Shown: positions 26,128-37,598, numbered from the stretch's first letter. The stretch: 64,000 nt of DNA from Ciborinia camelliae (GCA_025890175.1 JANPYM010000001.1:89187-153186), one strand, 5' to 3'. The notes: generated by a model not told the origin, from the letters alone. A program made the numbers and translations.

Positions 26128-26236
26128 GCAGATCGATCGTAGATCGATCTGCGAGCTTATATGCCCGCTACGCGGGCATATCGGCCGCTCGCGGCCGCGC
26201 CCCGCGCCCCAGCGAATCTGCCCTGCAGATTCACTG
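26128..26236. repeat. Cluster of four consecutive hairpins
   Basis: Four adjacent inverted repeats: 26128-26137/26143-26152 (10 bp, GCAGATCGAT); 26159-26168/26172-26181 (10 bp, ATATGCCCGC, 3-nt loop); 26182-26187/26192-26197 (CGGCCG, loop CTCG); and 26210-26221/26225-26236 (11 of 12 bp, loop CCT). The second shares the GCCCGCTA...GCGGG core with the hairpin at 25629. Confidence 0.65.
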
Positions 26237-29200
26237 GTATCGCAACAGTAGTTTCGTCTTTTTGTTATTATCCCATCTTTTGGAGTTTGCGCTTCTAATA
26301 TAAAAGGGGTTTTTATCTGCTGATTATTGTTACTTGAAAGTCTTCATTGTCATTCATCAATATATTAAATTTGAAAGGATAAAACTTATATATTTTTGGT
26401 CCATAAACCATAATAATCTGATCCGATCTGATCTGATCTGCTCCTACCATTCCAACCCCATAGGGAACAGCACACAGGAATTTCAAAGCGCAGAATTTCA
26501 CGAGCAAAGATAACATACCATGAGTCGTTCTTAAAAATTGTAAAATCTTATCTTTTGGTTGATCTTATGGTGTTAGTAGTATGAATGAATTTTTATAGAT
26601 GTTTACTGGATGGGCGGTGGTAGCTTGAGTTTAAATATCTCAGTTTCTGAGGTTGGTTAGTTGGTGGAAGTTTTAAGGGTTGAGATTTATATTCACTGTA
26701 GTTGTAGTGATCATCAAGTTTTTAGCCTTATATGTGATGTAAGTTAGTTCATTTGCATGTAGCATGTTGATAGTGATAGTGAATCAAGTATCCCAACCTG
26801 ACCTGACTCACTAATGGATGTTAACGACCCAGGCAAGGACCATATGACTTAAGCGGATCGAAAATTTAGCCTCCTTTCCGATCTATATATTTGCGACATT
26901 TTCCCATTTTGAAAACCATAAAGCTAGGATAAAAATGGCAGATAGCATATGGTTTGGTTTAGGCGATGGATTCGCCCTGCTATCTTTTGTCTTCTCTCAT
27001 TCAACGGAACGGGAGGGGTTTTTCATATCTCTTGTTTCGTTTTCCCAATCTTACGATATTAATGTGGGTTTGGTTATCATTGTGATTCTTTCAAAAAGGC
27101 TCGTGACATGGAATATAGTCCAGAACACATCTTCGACATTTTTCTCACTAGGCCTCATTGATGAATGACAACATGCAGGTGTTTATCGATGGCTTCGAAT
27201 GATCACTTTAAAACCTAGCCGTTAGATCATATCATTACTCGAGTTCTTAAATGGGATTTGGAGCTAGTGTGATTTAGAGGAAGGTAAAGGAACGGTAGTA
27301 CAGTATCTGATTCACTCTTTCCTTATTTGATGTGGTCAAATACATACTAGGTAGCTAGGTATGTTAATGGCGACAAGTGAATCAAAACGCACCTACCTTA
27401 CCAAATCACAAAAATCGCAAGAGCTTTCTTCGCCTGAAGCTATGATGAGAACGCACTGGCCTTCTATGAAATCTTCTATTTATTTGAACTTGATCTTCCC
27501 AAAAGTGTTGTTAGTAGCCTCTGCTTAAAGGAATTGTAAGAAGCTGGAGCAAGAAATGGCTGGGCAACGGCGGGTGCGGATCATTGCAGGTACAGTTTCT
27601 CCAGTAAAGATATTTTTTCCTCGTTCTGTATACTATTTTCAATGGGAACAGAACCTCAAGATCAACGTTACATTTTGTCATCTATTGTTACAGGTAAATC
27701 TTGTTGTCGGATGTTTTAAGACGAGATTAAGGTTTAAAGATGATATCGGTAGATATTCTCTAGATAACAAATAGCCCTACCATAATATACCACATACTCT
27801 ATCTAAGATTCTCGATGTAGAACCCTATGGCATAATATAAAGAATCCTGAATTCTTCCGGTTTTGGTTTCTCAGCGCGTCGATGAAAGACGATTTGCGGG
27901 ATTTGTCGCTTTTGTATGAGAGGAATTCTCATGTGCGGGGTAAACCTTAGTCTAGTCCATGAGGGCATTCCGTGGTCAGCCTGCCATACACTTTATGCTT
28001 AACTCAACTAATTCAAACACATTGACCAAAGAAAGTAATCCGTCACTAGTCTAGTCAACTATTCTACAGCACTCCAGAAATAGTTTCATCTCTATATCAA
28101 TTCGACCTCACCACAACGCAGTCCGTCCTCAAATTTTGACCCACGAATGTTAAGCTGATAACAAAGGTGTTGTTGAGTTCCATCTATATTTTCTCTGCCT
28201 GCTAACATAGACTGGAGCAGGTTTCCATACATACATAGCTGGGGATGTTGGGGCGGCTATGTGTTCAGATGAGAGGGAAAAGTCACGGTAGAACGATGAA
28301 AGTCACTGAAAATGACAGCAGTAAGAGGTAAACTTACAAATAAGAGACAACAGCGGCATCAGTGTCGAACAGAGACGACAATATAAGTTTTCTGCTTTGG
28401 AATAATTCCTGCGGGCTTTTGTCCAGTTAAATACAGTCTACCTAGCTATTCGTGTTGCTGGAAGTTCAGTCCTGGCATCTAGAAAGAAAGAATGAGATTT
28501 GCTCATACCTTTTTCTTGGTACACAATTCCTCACATATATACACCTCAACTACTCACCGGTTATCTACCGGCCACCTCCGGCCCAGCTACTCCCAGTCTA
28601 TATTACTAGTGAATAATACTCCACATCTCCGCACGCATTCACCTAAGATTCTATCACAAACATCATGTGTTGAAGGATTGACTTCACAGCACAGAACATT
28701 TGAGTTATTATGAGGAACATACTTACGCTCTATCAGGATTCAGCTGCCTTTGAAACCATGCCTTTGTAATTCAAGAATTGTGGGTTTATCCGTTGCTTCT
28801 CAAACATCAAACATTGTTGCAAGGAAAACCACCTACGGACTCAATGTAAAGTTTGTCCAAAGCCCGAGAGTGTCCATAACGCTTAAAGGGTATCCTCATT
28901 TTCCTAAAAGCTCAGTATACTCAAGTTTTCCAATCATTGTCTTGAACATCCCAATGTTATTGTCATTCTTTGGATGGAAGATTCTTTCTAGTATATTCGT
29001 GTAGTAACGGCGATAAACCAAGCGGGAAAGAGACAACATTTACATGCAGTATCAACCGAGCATCATCAACTTCCCTCAAATAAAGTGGTGAAGAACCACA
29101 ATTTAGATGGTCAGTAGTATTCACAGTTGCGTTCTTGAAATCCTGTGCCAAATACCCAGCACATACGAAGATTTCAGGTTCAGAGTGTGCAGTATTCTGG

Positions 29201-29852
29201 CTAATCAAGTTGGAGGCAGGAGCTCTTTTATATCGGACTTTTGGCCAAATTGGTTTCCTCAGAAGTGAATATGAGATAGAGAGCGAATCTTTGAAATAGA
29301 TAAATGGAATTAAAGCGGGGTGTAAGAGAATGGGAAATATGCATGTAGGATCGAATTATTGAAATTGCCCGACTTAAACCCTCATAATTTTGGAATATAA
29401 AAGAAAATGGACCAAAGACAAGTCTGTCACTACCACAGAGACTTAAAAAGATTGGAGAATAGAGACGAAGTTGAATCCCAACCAGTTGTCTTGATTTTCA
29501 CTACATCAAAAGTTGATACAGTCCTAGAATCTAATTTCGAGATCAGTGAGGTAGTGTCTCACGGATTGATTTGAGAATTTTCAGATCACACCTGAATGCC
29601 AGTTTTACCTTTACCCAGGGCCATGGGGAATGATGCATCGAGTATAAATTATAGAACGATGGGTGAAAGAGTCTTTCTCGATTTGAGGAATAAGGGTAGG
29701 GAGAAAGAAAAATGAAGGTATACTCGCAGAACTTCGCGGTCGATATTCTTGGACTATATATAGTTACGGGGACTGGTTTTTATGAAGTTTAGGAAGTAGT
29801 GAGCGAAAATACTTTGCATTATCATCATCAGATGCTTTCCACTGAGTATCAA

Positions 29853-30478
29853 TTAGCTAGGTAACCTTCGGTGACAAAAGAAACTTCTAGATCTTCCAAC
29901 GGGCATGAAAGAGAGATAACATTCACGACAGTTTATACCATCGAGATTACTTATCCAAACTCCTTCAAGGAATTCAACCTTATGATAGTAGACCACGCCA
30001 TTTGAATATTCTAGCATTGCCGAAAATCGATGGCCAAGCTTTTTAGACAGGCTCTTTCTTTTTTGAAACAGTGGTATTCGTTCCTGATGAGACTGTATTA
30101 GAGTTGCAAGGGAAAGGATCATAATTAACTCGTATCTGTGGGTTTGTGATGATATAAAAACTTGGCTGTCCCATTGTCGTGGAGAGTAGAGATGGAAGCA
30201 AGGATTACCCAAGACCCTCAAAATTACATCTATAAAGGCTATATTAGAAAGGTGGTTAGTCAAAAGAGAGGATGGAGGTGATATTTCCAACTAAACTTGA
30301 ACTTTGACCCAACAAATTCCAAGAGTCTTGAGAGCATATGAATAGAATATTCAAATGTTTTCAAAATTGATCCATCTACCATCCCCCTTGATGCAATATC
30401 AAGTAGAATGTCCAAATCCTGATGTTCACCTTTCCAAATCCAACTAAAAGCCAGAAAATCAAGGGCTTCCAGATGCAC
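29853..30478 (-). pseudogene. Unrecognised ORF pair, possibly frameshifted gene
   Basis: Two minus-strand frames overlap: 30478..30260 (72 codons from ATG) and 30290..29853 (145 codons). The combined stretch of ~200 codons is long for DNA of this base composition and its residues are not low-complexity, so one frameshifted gene is plausible. I see no intron borders at the overlap and recognise no domain. A further minus-strand frame at 29208..28963 may belong to the same decayed unit. It may equally be chance. Confidence 0.3.
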
Positions 30479-30910
30479 ACTGATAAGACTTGAACCTATG
30501 AGCCAGGCTGAGTCCCCACACTAAAGAGACAAATCTTGGCCAAATAAAATAAGCAAAAAAATAGCTAAAACGGCTGAAGTGCAGGAATTATTGGTTTGCA
30601 TTCACAAAGAATAGTTTTTTTTTATTTGGGCTTTAATCGCTTGTGCTTCTCCCATATTTCTCCTCTTGGGAGGATCTCTGCTAAGAGGTGTTTAAAAGAA
30701 AAAGTCAAAAAAAAAAGAGGCAAACTAAACTCGCTGGCGGTCAAAAGACCTAAAAGAAAAAGGAAAAGAAAAAGAAAAAGGAAAAGGGAATGCAAAAAGA
30801 ACGCAAAAAAGAAAATGCAAAAGAAAACGCAGAAGAAAATGCAAAGAAAAAAAGTGCTGAAGCCATCGCTGGATGACATTTCAAAAAGAAAAGCGCTATT
30901 GCCCCGAGGA

Positions 30911-31037
30911 CCACAAAAAGCCAACGCCCACAAAGCCAACGCCCACAAAGCCAACGCCCACAAAGCCAACGCCCACAAAGCCAACGCCCACAAAGCCAAC
31001 GCCCACAAAGCCAACTCCCAAAAAGCCAACGCATACA
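30911..31037. repeat. 15-bp minisatellite (CACAAAGCCAACGCC)n
   Basis: About seven copies of a 15-bp unit. As 15 is divisible by three, it opens frames on both strands (KANAH repeats on +, Trp-Ala-Leu repeats on -). A purine-rich GAAAAAGGAAAA stretch precedes it at about 30695-30860. I read the frames as by-products of the repeat. Confidence 0.75.
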
Positions 31038-31134
31038 ATTTGATCCATCCCCCACACTATAAAAGACGTCAAGCTCTAGAGAGGGGGAGGCCAAGTGCCC
31101 ACGACAATAAACAAAGATTTCTGACCCCTTCGAG

Positions 31135-31629
31135 TTAGAAATAATGGTTTAATGCCGCAAACAACGGCCATCCCGATCTTTCTCGGAAGTAAGGACCTCT
31201 CGCCCAGACAGGAGGTGCAGTGGCCTGACCACGAGCTGCCAGGTAAGCTGTCTGGAAGAACTCCATAGACAGAGGCTGGTCAACTTCGCGGCCCCACTGT
31301 ACCCTCCGATTGCTCCAAGATAGGAACAAACCCCATCTCACGAGGCAGGTCGCCTCCTTCCAGCGAGCCAAAGACCGCACAGAACCCCACGCCTGCAAGT
31401 CCTGGAACATTGCAATTCTCAACCCTGGTCTAAGGGTTCCCGGTACCGCCCCATAGCATGGTACCGGGCGCCGACTACTCTCCACAACAGCCGGTCTTAC
31501 AGAGAAGCGGGCGCAAATCCACTCCCCGATTGACCCAAGGTACTGCCAGGCACCTGCCAAAGGGTTCGCTTCATCCTGTTGTTCGTGCCCTGCCCGGGTT
31601 GGCAACTCCGAACGAAAAAGACCAGCCAT
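31135..31629 (-). CDS. Hypothetical ORF in GC-rich island
   Basis: A 164-codon frame from the first ATG (31629); it stays open upstream to 31821 without an ATG. The DNA at about 31145-31625 is clearly GC-richer than everything around it, with GC-rich third positions, unlike the other genes in the window. The protein is rich in Trp and Arg (for example SLARWKEATCLVRWG) and matches no family I know. Because the GC-rich base composition itself lengthens open frames, it may be non-coding or a fragment of a mobile or foreign sequence. Confidence 0.25.
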   Translation of the reverse strand: MAGLFRSELPTRAGHEQQDEANPLAGAWQYLGSIGEWICARFSVRPAVVESSRRPVPCYGAVPGTLRPGLRIAMFQDLQAWGSVRSLARWKEATCLVRWGLFLSWSNRRVQWGREVDQPLSMEFFQTAYLAARGQATAPPVWARGPYFRERSGWPLFAALNHYF

Positions 31630-31935
31630 CTTGTCAGTGTGTATTGACAAGTTTTTTAGGTTGATCGAGAACCCCCAAGTGTTAAAACAGATTAAAATTG
31701 AAGTAATGTGATTGTCTAAAAGAGTCTTAAAAAGGTCTTTTTGTTTGTAAACTTCAAATTTTGATACTGTTTTATCGATGAAGAGAAAAGGAAAACAAGA
31801 AATGAGGGCAGGAGCAATCAACTATATACAAATGTTTATTCAGACGATTGATGTGCAGTCTAACCAAGAAAGTGACGGGAGTGCGGGGAAATATGGAGAC
31901 GCTGCTCTAGTAAAAACGTTATTAATCAAAGTTCG

Positions 31936-31979
31936 GTTAGATCGGAGTCATTCAACCTACCACTGAGCCACTAAGCCAA
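31936..31979 (-). other. tRNA-like A-box sequence, possible SINE head
   Basis: On the minus strand GGCTTAGTGGCTCAGTGG then TAGG resembles a tRNA 5' half with a pol III A box (TGGCNNAGTGG). No matching acceptor or T arm, and no good GGTTCRANNCC B box at tRNA distance, is seen downstream. This is not a functional tRNA; a tRNA-derived SINE fragment is possible. Confidence 0.25.
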
Positions 31980-32145
31980 ATGGTAGACTATGATTGAATG
32001 AGAGATAGGTAACTAACGAAGACTATATCATAGTAACTAGTAGCGTAATCTTTAAGTCTAACAACTAAAGGAAGGGGCTACCGTAGGCTTGAAAGTCCAG
32101 ATTGCACTCGGTACTTGGAAGGCTGTGAAAGTTTGAGTTTACTAC

Positions 32146-32400
32146 AACGTTTTAAACGGACTTAAGGTTTCAAATCGATTTAATGTCACAAACTAGCGCA
32201 ATGGATTAAATAGATTTGTTATTTAAAAAGACTTAAGTATTTTAATTGATTACAAAGTATCAAACGGATTCAGCCTTTGAAATTACTTCAATGTATTAAC
32301 GGACCTAAAAGGATCAAGTGGATTTAGTATCTTAGACGAATTGAAAGTATCTAATGAATTCGATAAATCAAGTGCATTCTATGTATGAAGTTAACCCAAC
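32146..32400. repeat. Degenerate ~18-bp tandem array
   Basis: About 14 diverged units of 17-20 bp around a consensus near GTATCAAACGGATTTAA, for example TTTTAAACGGACTTAAG, ATCAAACGGATTCAGCC and ATCAAGTGGATTTAGT. It ends next to TTAACCCAACA, which on the minus strand reads TGTTGGGTTAA, an LTR-like start, but I found no partner end. Confidence 0.55.
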
Positions 32401-33809
32401 AATTAGTAACCCCACATTGTCTAGCTGCCGTCTAGACTATACGCTAAAATTGAACGGAAGGGGCGACCCCTTTAGCTTCGGCGATAAGCGAGGTATAGCT
32501 TTGATCCACAATCTGTGACATTCTCGACTATGAAACTAATGACATTTCGATCGGAATGTTGTAGGTACACATTTATATAACTTTTCATTGGTATTTTGAC
32601 TATACGATGATTATTGTTCCATCTCCAGTACTTTTATTCAAACAAATATGACATGAAAACGTGACATTACCATCCAGGCCTCAGGGCTCCAGGAATTCAT
32701 GATCATATATAGGGAGGGGACAAGGAAACTTTCTCTTGGCCCTAGAATCAGTTAAGATGACTAGTATAGTTAATGATATGAATGCTGCTCCCTTTGATGA
32801 TCCGTAAAATTACCGTGCCGGACTAATGGTGTACCAGATTCAGTACTTTGTATAAAGATACCGATGAAAAGTACGATAATCAGGGCATCATGAGCTAAGA
32901 AATTGGACTAACACGCGTAAATATCAAGGAATAATCTTTATCTCTCAGTCCAGAGAATCACAAACTAGTTTGGGTGCTTAAATAGTTTCTTGACCCGGGA
33001 TCAACAGTCAAGTGTTATTCAAGATATTCGACACCCAAAAATTCAGGATTGAGTTCTAGATCTTTAGTACTATCAGATTATAATTTCTTGGGTTCTTTGG
33101 TATGAAACGAATGAGCCAATTCAACTATTTGGTTGCCATGATAGCTCCTACTAGTTGTCTGCAGCCCTGAACTTTAAATTCAGACTAGATTCTTGACACT
33201 ATATATTTTAAAGTTTGTAGTAAATGGTACCGAAGAAAGGAGCGGCCAACTCCGTATGAAGTAAAGTAAAGTCAACCTAATTCATGTCATATCGAACGAT
33301 TGACCACTTAGACAGATGCTTACTTTGAGCTAGGGTGAACTAATGCGCAGAAAATACGATGAAGTTGAAAGGAAGGGATGTCGATTGAAGATCTAAACTG
33401 TGACTGTTTATACGCCAGGTCCTAAGCTAATACTACGCTAGTCTAGTGCCCATCTGACTCGATAAAACCACCCTCATTACTTGCGCAGATCTTAAATAAC
33501 GGCTATTGAATGACAGTAAAGTGTAGATCTCACACTCATAATGGGAACGAGATATGTGATAACCATCGGAACACGCAAGACAATTACGCAAGTCTCCACA
33601 AGAATGCTCAATAATTGCAGTGGTATCTGTTGATGATTACCACTTGGCTTTTAGTCTAGTTCTGACAAGAGGTATAGTTGTTTTAGGTTCCGAGAATCGG
33701 GAAAGAACGTAGGGAACTAGTCAAATTATGGACAACATGACAGTTTTATGATGCGTCCCAAATAGAATTAGAGGTTCTTAGCGTGGTGATCCGAATTTTC
33801 TGCACTGGC
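32401..33809. other. Unassigned region, no gene seen
   Basis: Mixed sequence with frequent stops in all frames. No domain, intron pair or repeat family recognised. Confidence 0.45.
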
Positions 33810-33860
33810 CCAATGGTCTATATAAACAGAGACATGCCCCCCCATTTTCTCTTCCTTTCT
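33810..33860 (+). promoter_or_regulatory. CCAAT/TATA promoter-like site
   Basis: CCAAT at 33810-33814 and TATATAAA at 33819-33826, followed within ~35 bp by a pyrimidine-rich CCATTTTCTCTTCCTTTCTTC stretch typical of fungal transcription starts. The direction is +, towards the hairpin array. No long + strand ORF follows, so a non-coding transcript is plausible. Inferred from motifs only. Confidence 0.4.
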
Positions 33861-33935
33861 TCAGTGTATCGTTTCAATTGGCCAATGTGTTTCCAAGTGG
33901 AAATGCACTGAATACATTGAAAACAGCTGAGTATC

Positions 33936-33993
33936 ACCCCTCCCCCCCTTTCCCCCCTNNNNNNNNNNCCCCCTTTCCCCCCTTTCCCCCCTT
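33936..33993. repeat. C/T microsatellite with assembly gap
   Basis: Repeats of the CCCCCCTTT type interrupted by ten Ns at 33959-33968. The true array length is unknown. Confidence 0.9.
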
Positions 33994-34310
33994 TCTTTTT
34001 TTCCCTTACGTCTCTTATGATTGTTTTGAAACAAGCTAATTATTTTTCGCAGCATCATGTTTACATTTGCTGCCATCATCCAGCTCAGGCTGAAATCTTT
34101 TGTACCTTGGCTGCCTTACGACCTGTTGCTCTCTGAAAGCTCGTTGTCCCTTAGGGTTGACACGACATCGGAATAGCAAAGGCGTGAGATATATCTTCTG
34201 TTCTATTTGGCCGGATAACTGACCGATGGTCAACCTATTCGAGAACATGTGGGCACGTTTGACTTGTGGTACTTGGGGCTTTTAAGACATTTCGGTTAAG
34301 ACATTTGTAA

Positions 34311-35100
34311 GTGTAGAGGCTTGAGGGGCAACTCTCATCTTCTTTTTGTGTGTTTTTTTACCTTCGGGTTTTTCACATTCACATTGAGCATTTTGTGGTG
34401 TAGAGGCATGGGAGGACGCTTCCAGCTTCTTTTGAGAGAGTGTAGAGGTATGAGGGGAAACCCTCAGCTTCTTTTTCTTATTGGTGTAGAGGCATGCGGG
34501 GAAACCTACAGCTTCTTTTTCTCTTACTTTCACATTGAGTGCTCCGTGATGTAGAGGTTTGGGAGGAAACTTCCAGCTTCTTTCTTTTCTTTGAGAGTGT
34601 AGAGGCATGAGGGGGAACTCTCAGCTTCTTTTCTTTTTCTTGAATGGTGTAGAGGTATGAGGGGAAACTCTCAGCTTCTTTCTTTTTTCTTTTAAAGGTT
34701 AGAGGTACGGGTGGGAAGTGGAACCTCCCGACTTCTTTTTCTTCTTCCGAAGAGTGTAGAGGTATGGGTGGAAACATCCAGCTTCTTTTCTTTCTTTAAA
34801 AGAGTGTAGAGGTATGAGAGGGAACTCTCAGCTTCTTTTTTTCTTTGAGAGTGTAGAGGCATGAGGGGAAACTCTCAGCTTCTTTTTTTCCTTCTAGAGA
34901 GTGTAGAGGTATGAGAGGAAACTCTCAGCTTCTTTTTTTCTTTTTCTTCTGGAGAGTGTAGAGGTATGGGAGGAAACTCCCAGCTTCTTTTTTTCTGTGA
35001 GAGTTTAGAGGCATGAGAGCCTAAGGAACTCTCAGCTTCTTTTCATCTTTTTTAAAAGAGTGTAGAGGTATGGGTGGAAGACTCACTCCCAGCTTCTTTT
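34311..35100 (+). repeat. Tandem array of 15 covarying hairpins
   Basis: Each unit reads about GTGTAGAGGYA, a 6-bp stem-loop, then GCTTCTTTT and a T/C-rich linker; spacing is roughly 40-55 bp with a few longer gaps. Stem-loops start near 34322, 34409, 34451, 34495, 34560, 34608, 34658, 34708, 34765, 34815, 34862, 34912, 34967, 35014 and 35071. Stem sequences differ but stay paired: TGAGAG-GAAA-CTCTCA, TGGGAG-GAAA-CTCCCA, TGAGGG-GAAA-CCCTCA, TGGGTG-GAAA-CATCCA. Twelve loops are 4 nt, and eleven of those fit GNRA (GAAA x8, GGAA x2, GCAA x1). Constant AGAGG and CTTCT flanks could add an outer 5-bp stem. Eight G-T wobbles pair only if + is the RNA strand; one C-A mismatch goes the other way. No coding role is apparent. 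Confidence 0.8.
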
Positions 35101-35110
35101 TCTCTTCTTT

Positions 35111-36557
35111 TGTGGGCATCTGGGGGCCATTGGGATTAGATTTTTACAGTTTAACCTGAAGGCCTAAACTAGATCGTTTCATACAGTGGGTTTGGAAGGA
35201 AAGAATTATGATTCAAATGTGGGGTTTGGGAGCAGATATAATGTTATGATGGAATTGAGCACTATGAACACTTGCCAAGATCTGAACATGGACTAATAGA
35301 ATGGATGCTTTGTTAATAATAAGGGTGGAAGGAAGGCTTCATAAATTTTATTCAACTCAATTATTTTCGGACACAGGTACTTGCAACTATTCCGTGCTAA
35401 TAATGATAATTCTTGCATTTAAACCCGAATGAATTTTAGTCCAAATTTTCCATGGCCCCAAAAATACTAGTTTCACGGTCAGTTATTTATTTTCAGTACC
35501 CAAGTTGCTCAATACCCAGAAAATCATGCTAACTTAGTTTACCTCTTGTATTTCATTTAAATGTCTCCCTCAAAGGTGCGGAAGCTGGCTATGTGAAGAT
35601 TGAGACGTGGGATAGGAAATATACAAGGAGAAATGGTTTTAGTTCCTTTCTGGACTTCACTGACCAAAATCTAGAAGCACCGCTTTCGATAATCGAATAA
35701 CTTGCGAATTCTAAAATTTATAAAAGAGTATTTCATATCTAAATGCCTTCGTCTGAGGATGCGAAGATTTGAAATTGCAGTAAAAAATATTTCTTTGACA
35801 CAGGTTTATTCAATTTTAGAGGGGCTTTAGCACAGCACAAAGTCAAAATCTCTGCGCACCGTCTTGTTTTAGCTCTCAAAGATGACCTCAACACAGCTCT
35901 TACCTGGCCTCAATTCTAATCAGAACCTCGTCATCATCGCCATCATTTTGAAACTGATACATTGATCACTTTTTATTTCCGCAACCGTCGAGGTATTGTG
36001 TACGGTGACCATTTACTAACTTTGTAGTGAGATATTGAAAGTATGTTCTAGACATTCCGATCAAAAATCAGCATGTTACTGCATATATTATACCCTTCAT
36101 AACACTGAAAAGGTTTTTATTTAACTTCTGTAAGAATACCCGCGTATAAAATTACGAGATTTGGACTGACTCCAATCCTGAAGCCTCAAAGAACTGTCTA
36201 GCCGAAAAGCAAACAGAGAACATATGAAGAAGTTACCTATCTTGCTACTAACATTCAGATCTCTGCCAAGCTATGACCATTCAACATGTTGCCTATAGTA
36301 ATTCTATTGCAAGATATAATAACATGTCAAAACCGCCTAAAAAATGCATTGGAACTCTGCTTTCCGACCACGTTGAATATATCATTCTAATTATCAAATA
36401 AAGAATGTCATTAACTTAGGTATTGATCTCTTTCTTTTGGTCCAGCTTCCCTACCCGCCAGTAAATTTGCAGCTGTCTGATTCCCGTTCTCACCCTGTAT
36501 CTAACTGTCAGATATTTTGGCACTTTTAGTATATAGTTATTGGAATGGTATATAATG
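35111..36557. other. Intergenic, no gene seen
   Basis: No protein-like frame and no clear repeat. If the hairpin array is transcribed on +, its 3' end may lie in the first few hundred bases. Confidence 0.45.
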
Positions 36558-37013
36558 CTAAGCACAGTGGCTTGGCACAATCCTTTTTCTAACAATAGTA
36601 TATAGATATTCCCATTTTGCCATCATTGTTTTCCTCTGCATAAATTTTAACTGTAGTCTCCGGAGCAATAACGTCCATCCTGGCCCCTTCGCCATCTCTT
36701 TCGCATCGATTAATCTTAACAAAGGGTTCACATCACTATTTGTATCGTACCAAATGCAAAACAAATGTAATGCAAATTTGACTCGTAATAACACAGTATT
36801 GGAGAAGATCAAAGCATTGATATGGGGTTTTCCGGGCGACTTTTGATTTTTATTCGACGGGAAGACTTTGCAGACTATCTTATCGTGGTTATTTCTAAAA
36901 TCATCAATATATGAAATTGAAAAGTTAGTCACCATCATTATGTATATTTCCCATTTTTCCATGCTTTTAATACTTTTATCCATTCTATGATGAGGTTCTG
37001 ATTTCACAACCAT
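36558..37013 (-). CDS. Hypothetical ORF, 151 aa
   Basis: An uninterrupted ATG-to-stop frame of 151 codons in AT-rich DNA, where a chance frame this long is uncommon. The composition is ordinary (KSEPHHRMDKSIKSMEKWEI at the N-terminus), with no signal peptide, membrane span or domain that I recognise and no obvious intron. No promoter or homology signal is visible. It could be an orphan gene, an exon remnant or chance. Confidence 0.25.
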   Translation of the reverse strand: MVVKSEPHHRMDKSIKSMEKWEIYIMMVTNFSISYIDDFRNNHDKIVCKVFPSNKNQKSPGKPHINALIFSNTVLLRVKFALHLFCIWYDTNSDVNPLLRLIDAKEMAKGPGWTLLLRRLQLKFMQRKTMMAKWEYLYTIVRKRIVPSHCA

Positions 37014-37598
37014 CCGATATATTATGCCAAGAATTTTAGATATTCATATGGGAATGAAGATATCATTATTGTGCTAATGAGCAACAAGAGGAGTTTGAAG
37101 AAGAGATAAAAAAAAGAACTTATAATAAATAAGAGCGGATAGAAAGTAAAGAAGAATATCTTTATGTCCATTGAAAGAAATAACAAAATTCACAATCTCA
37201 AGGCTCTATTCAGAAGGATGAATAGATTTGCTTAGATTCTATCTATAATCAGATATATTTTTATAAGGCAATATTTACTGACTAGATAGCCACAACAAAC
37301 TACTTATATCCAGTGATTTATCTAATATACCTACATGACTTTCAAAGGACTCATTTTCGATGTTTCCAACACAAACTCAGCATCCAATCCAAGTAAATGT
37401 TATTACTAAAATGGATTATTACCAGTTTTATTAACCCCAGAAAAAAATGACGACTTCAAGAAATACTCTGGAACAACAGAATACTTGACAATAAAGGTAT
37501 TAAATAAGATTATATAGATATTACGACTATAGTATGCTAACTCAACGAGCGAGTGCCTTTAACTATAAGCTCTTCTAGCTTTTCCTCCCATTAGCATA
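37014..37598. other. Short intergenic stretch, no gene seen
   Basis: AT-rich DNA containing the 3' flank of the minus-strand adhesin gene ending at 37599. Confidence 0.5.

Larger units (their letters stand above)
23521..29852. other. Repeat-flanking region, no supported gene
   Basis: No frame here shows a recognisable domain or convincing intron-exon structure. Short frames with an acceptable start context exist, for example 77 codons from 26935 with a TATA-like site ~50 bp upstream, and frames at 28492-29208, but nothing supports them beyond being open. Two GC-rich hairpin clusters at 25629 and 26128 are listed separately. Confidence 0.45.

Noticed and set aside
30596..31138. 180-codon frame with KANAH repeats, and antisense Trp-Ala-Leu frames
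   Set aside because: Produced by the 15-bp minisatellite and an adjacent A/G-rich tract, in several frames at once.
31936..31979. Functional tRNA gene on the minus strand
   Set aside because: Only an A-box-like 5' part is present; no acceptor pairing, T arm or B box at tRNA spacing.
34282..34777. Minus-strand frames across the hairpin array
   Set aside because: They change frame between units, use T-rich linkers as Lys runs and show no codon-level conservation. The conserved property is base pairing.
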